This document shows, piece after piece, positions 63,668 through 64,000 of a stretch of 64,000 nucleotides of DNA. The stretch is from Bacteroidota bacterium (GTDB lineage Bacteria; Bacteroidota; Bacteroidia; B-17B0; Aurantibacillaceae). Made by a program: the position numbers and the translations under genes. Within the stretch, counting starts at the first letter, position 1. Each line of letters opens with the position of its first letter. The notes under the pieces are model-generated. The model was given only the letters and a program-made list of their open reading frames with translations. It did no database searches and had not been told where the DNA came from. The stretch is from assembly GCA_013298715.1 (NCBI GenBank), contig JAAFIQ010000002.1:62001-126000 (forward strand), read 5' to 3'.

Positions 63668-64000
63668 TGCAAGCCACAGATTTTTTTAAATATTTGAATA
63701 ATCCAAAGTCGCTTACACAGCAGCAAGTTTTTGAATTAAAAAAAATTGTTGATGAGTTTCCGTATTTTCAATCTGCAAATATTTTATTGAGCTTGGCTTC
63801 AAAAAAGTGGGACACTGCCTTATACCAACAAACTTTAAAGCGCACGGCAATAACCATTACCAACCGCTCAAAACTATTTGAGTTGATAAATAGTTTAGAA
63901 GAAGTAGCGGATGAAATTCAAACTAAACCTGAAGCAGAAAATTTATATAAAGAAATAAAAAGCGAAACACAAACGTTACCAAACAACTTTGAACAAGAAA
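63667..64000 (+). CDS. Conserved hypothetical downstream of lptE (partial)
   Basis: Only the first 111 codons are in the window. The start MQATDFFKYLNNPKSLTQQQ and EFPYFQSANILLSLASKKW resemble the helical, TPR-like proteins that commonly follow lptE in Bacteroidota. The frame is open to the window edge. No signal peptide; probably cytoplasmic. Confidence 0.6.
   Translation, partial: MQATDFFKYLNNPKSLTQQQVFELKKIVDEFPYFQSANILLSLASKKWDTALYQQTLKRTAITITNRSKLFELINSLEEVADEIQTKPEAENLYKEIKSETQTLPNNFEQE

Overview
The window looks like chromosomal DNA of a low-GC member of the Bacteroidota, probably a flavobacterium-like or related environmental lineage. The evidence is a PorP/SprF protein, type A and type B type IX secretion (T9SS) sorting tails, a TonB-dependent receptor paired with a DUF4249 lipoprotein, DUF5686 and DUF4159 proteins, the paired subunit III genes of a caa3-type oxidase, and a TTG-N20-TAnnTTTG promoter ahead of the oxidase cluster. 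I see no rRNA, tRNA or CRISPR array. Genus-level placement is not possible from what I can read.

Layout. 1-7.1 kb: an Mrp ATPase (cut by the window edge), a GT-C glycosyltransferase, an OmpA-like/TPR lipoprotein, then the heme-O synthase / cytochrome oxidase III-III-IV operon. 7.3-13.7 kb (minus): a T9SS export operon with a 1254-residue PKD adhesin bearing a type B tail, a TPR/PD40 protein and a PorP/SprF partner. 13.8-24.5 kb: glycyl-tRNA synthetase, a BNR-propeller secreted protein, a DUF5686 outer-membrane protein with a DUF4159 protein, an FAD dehydrogenase, a YARHG lipoprotein and a DUF2306 membrane protein.

24.5-43 kb is the accessory region and the most interesting part. It begins with a surface fibre-type protein whose signal peptide is put out of frame by a run of 10 C, flanked by two copies of a hairpin element in inverted orientation. 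A cluster of direct and inverted repeats follows, then a small YD-repeat/T9SS-tail protein, then a 2179-residue SpvB/VCBS/RHS polymorphic toxin with an HExxH tip, in which a run of 8 G lies just upstream of the tip's catalytic part. Downstream is an array of orphan toxin-tip fragments, each followed by (or overlapping) a small lipoprotein or secreted protein. Some of these are duplicated, truncated or fused, and the units are separated by two families of structured repeats (called X and Y here). This reads as a toxin/immunity cassette reservoir with phase-variable expression of the expressed copy.

43-64 kb is mostly housekeeping: ferritin, DUF4249/TonB receptor, an overlapping hisS-hutH-(hypothetical)-pyrophosphatase operon, a 252-bp hairpin element with perfect 20-bp terminal inverted repeats, a copper monooxygenase/heme protein with a T9SS tail, an ALDH8-type semialdehyde dehydrogenase with DnaJ-domain and methylmalonyl-CoA epimerase genes, topA, and the miaB - sigma-54 regulator - lptE cluster running off the right edge.
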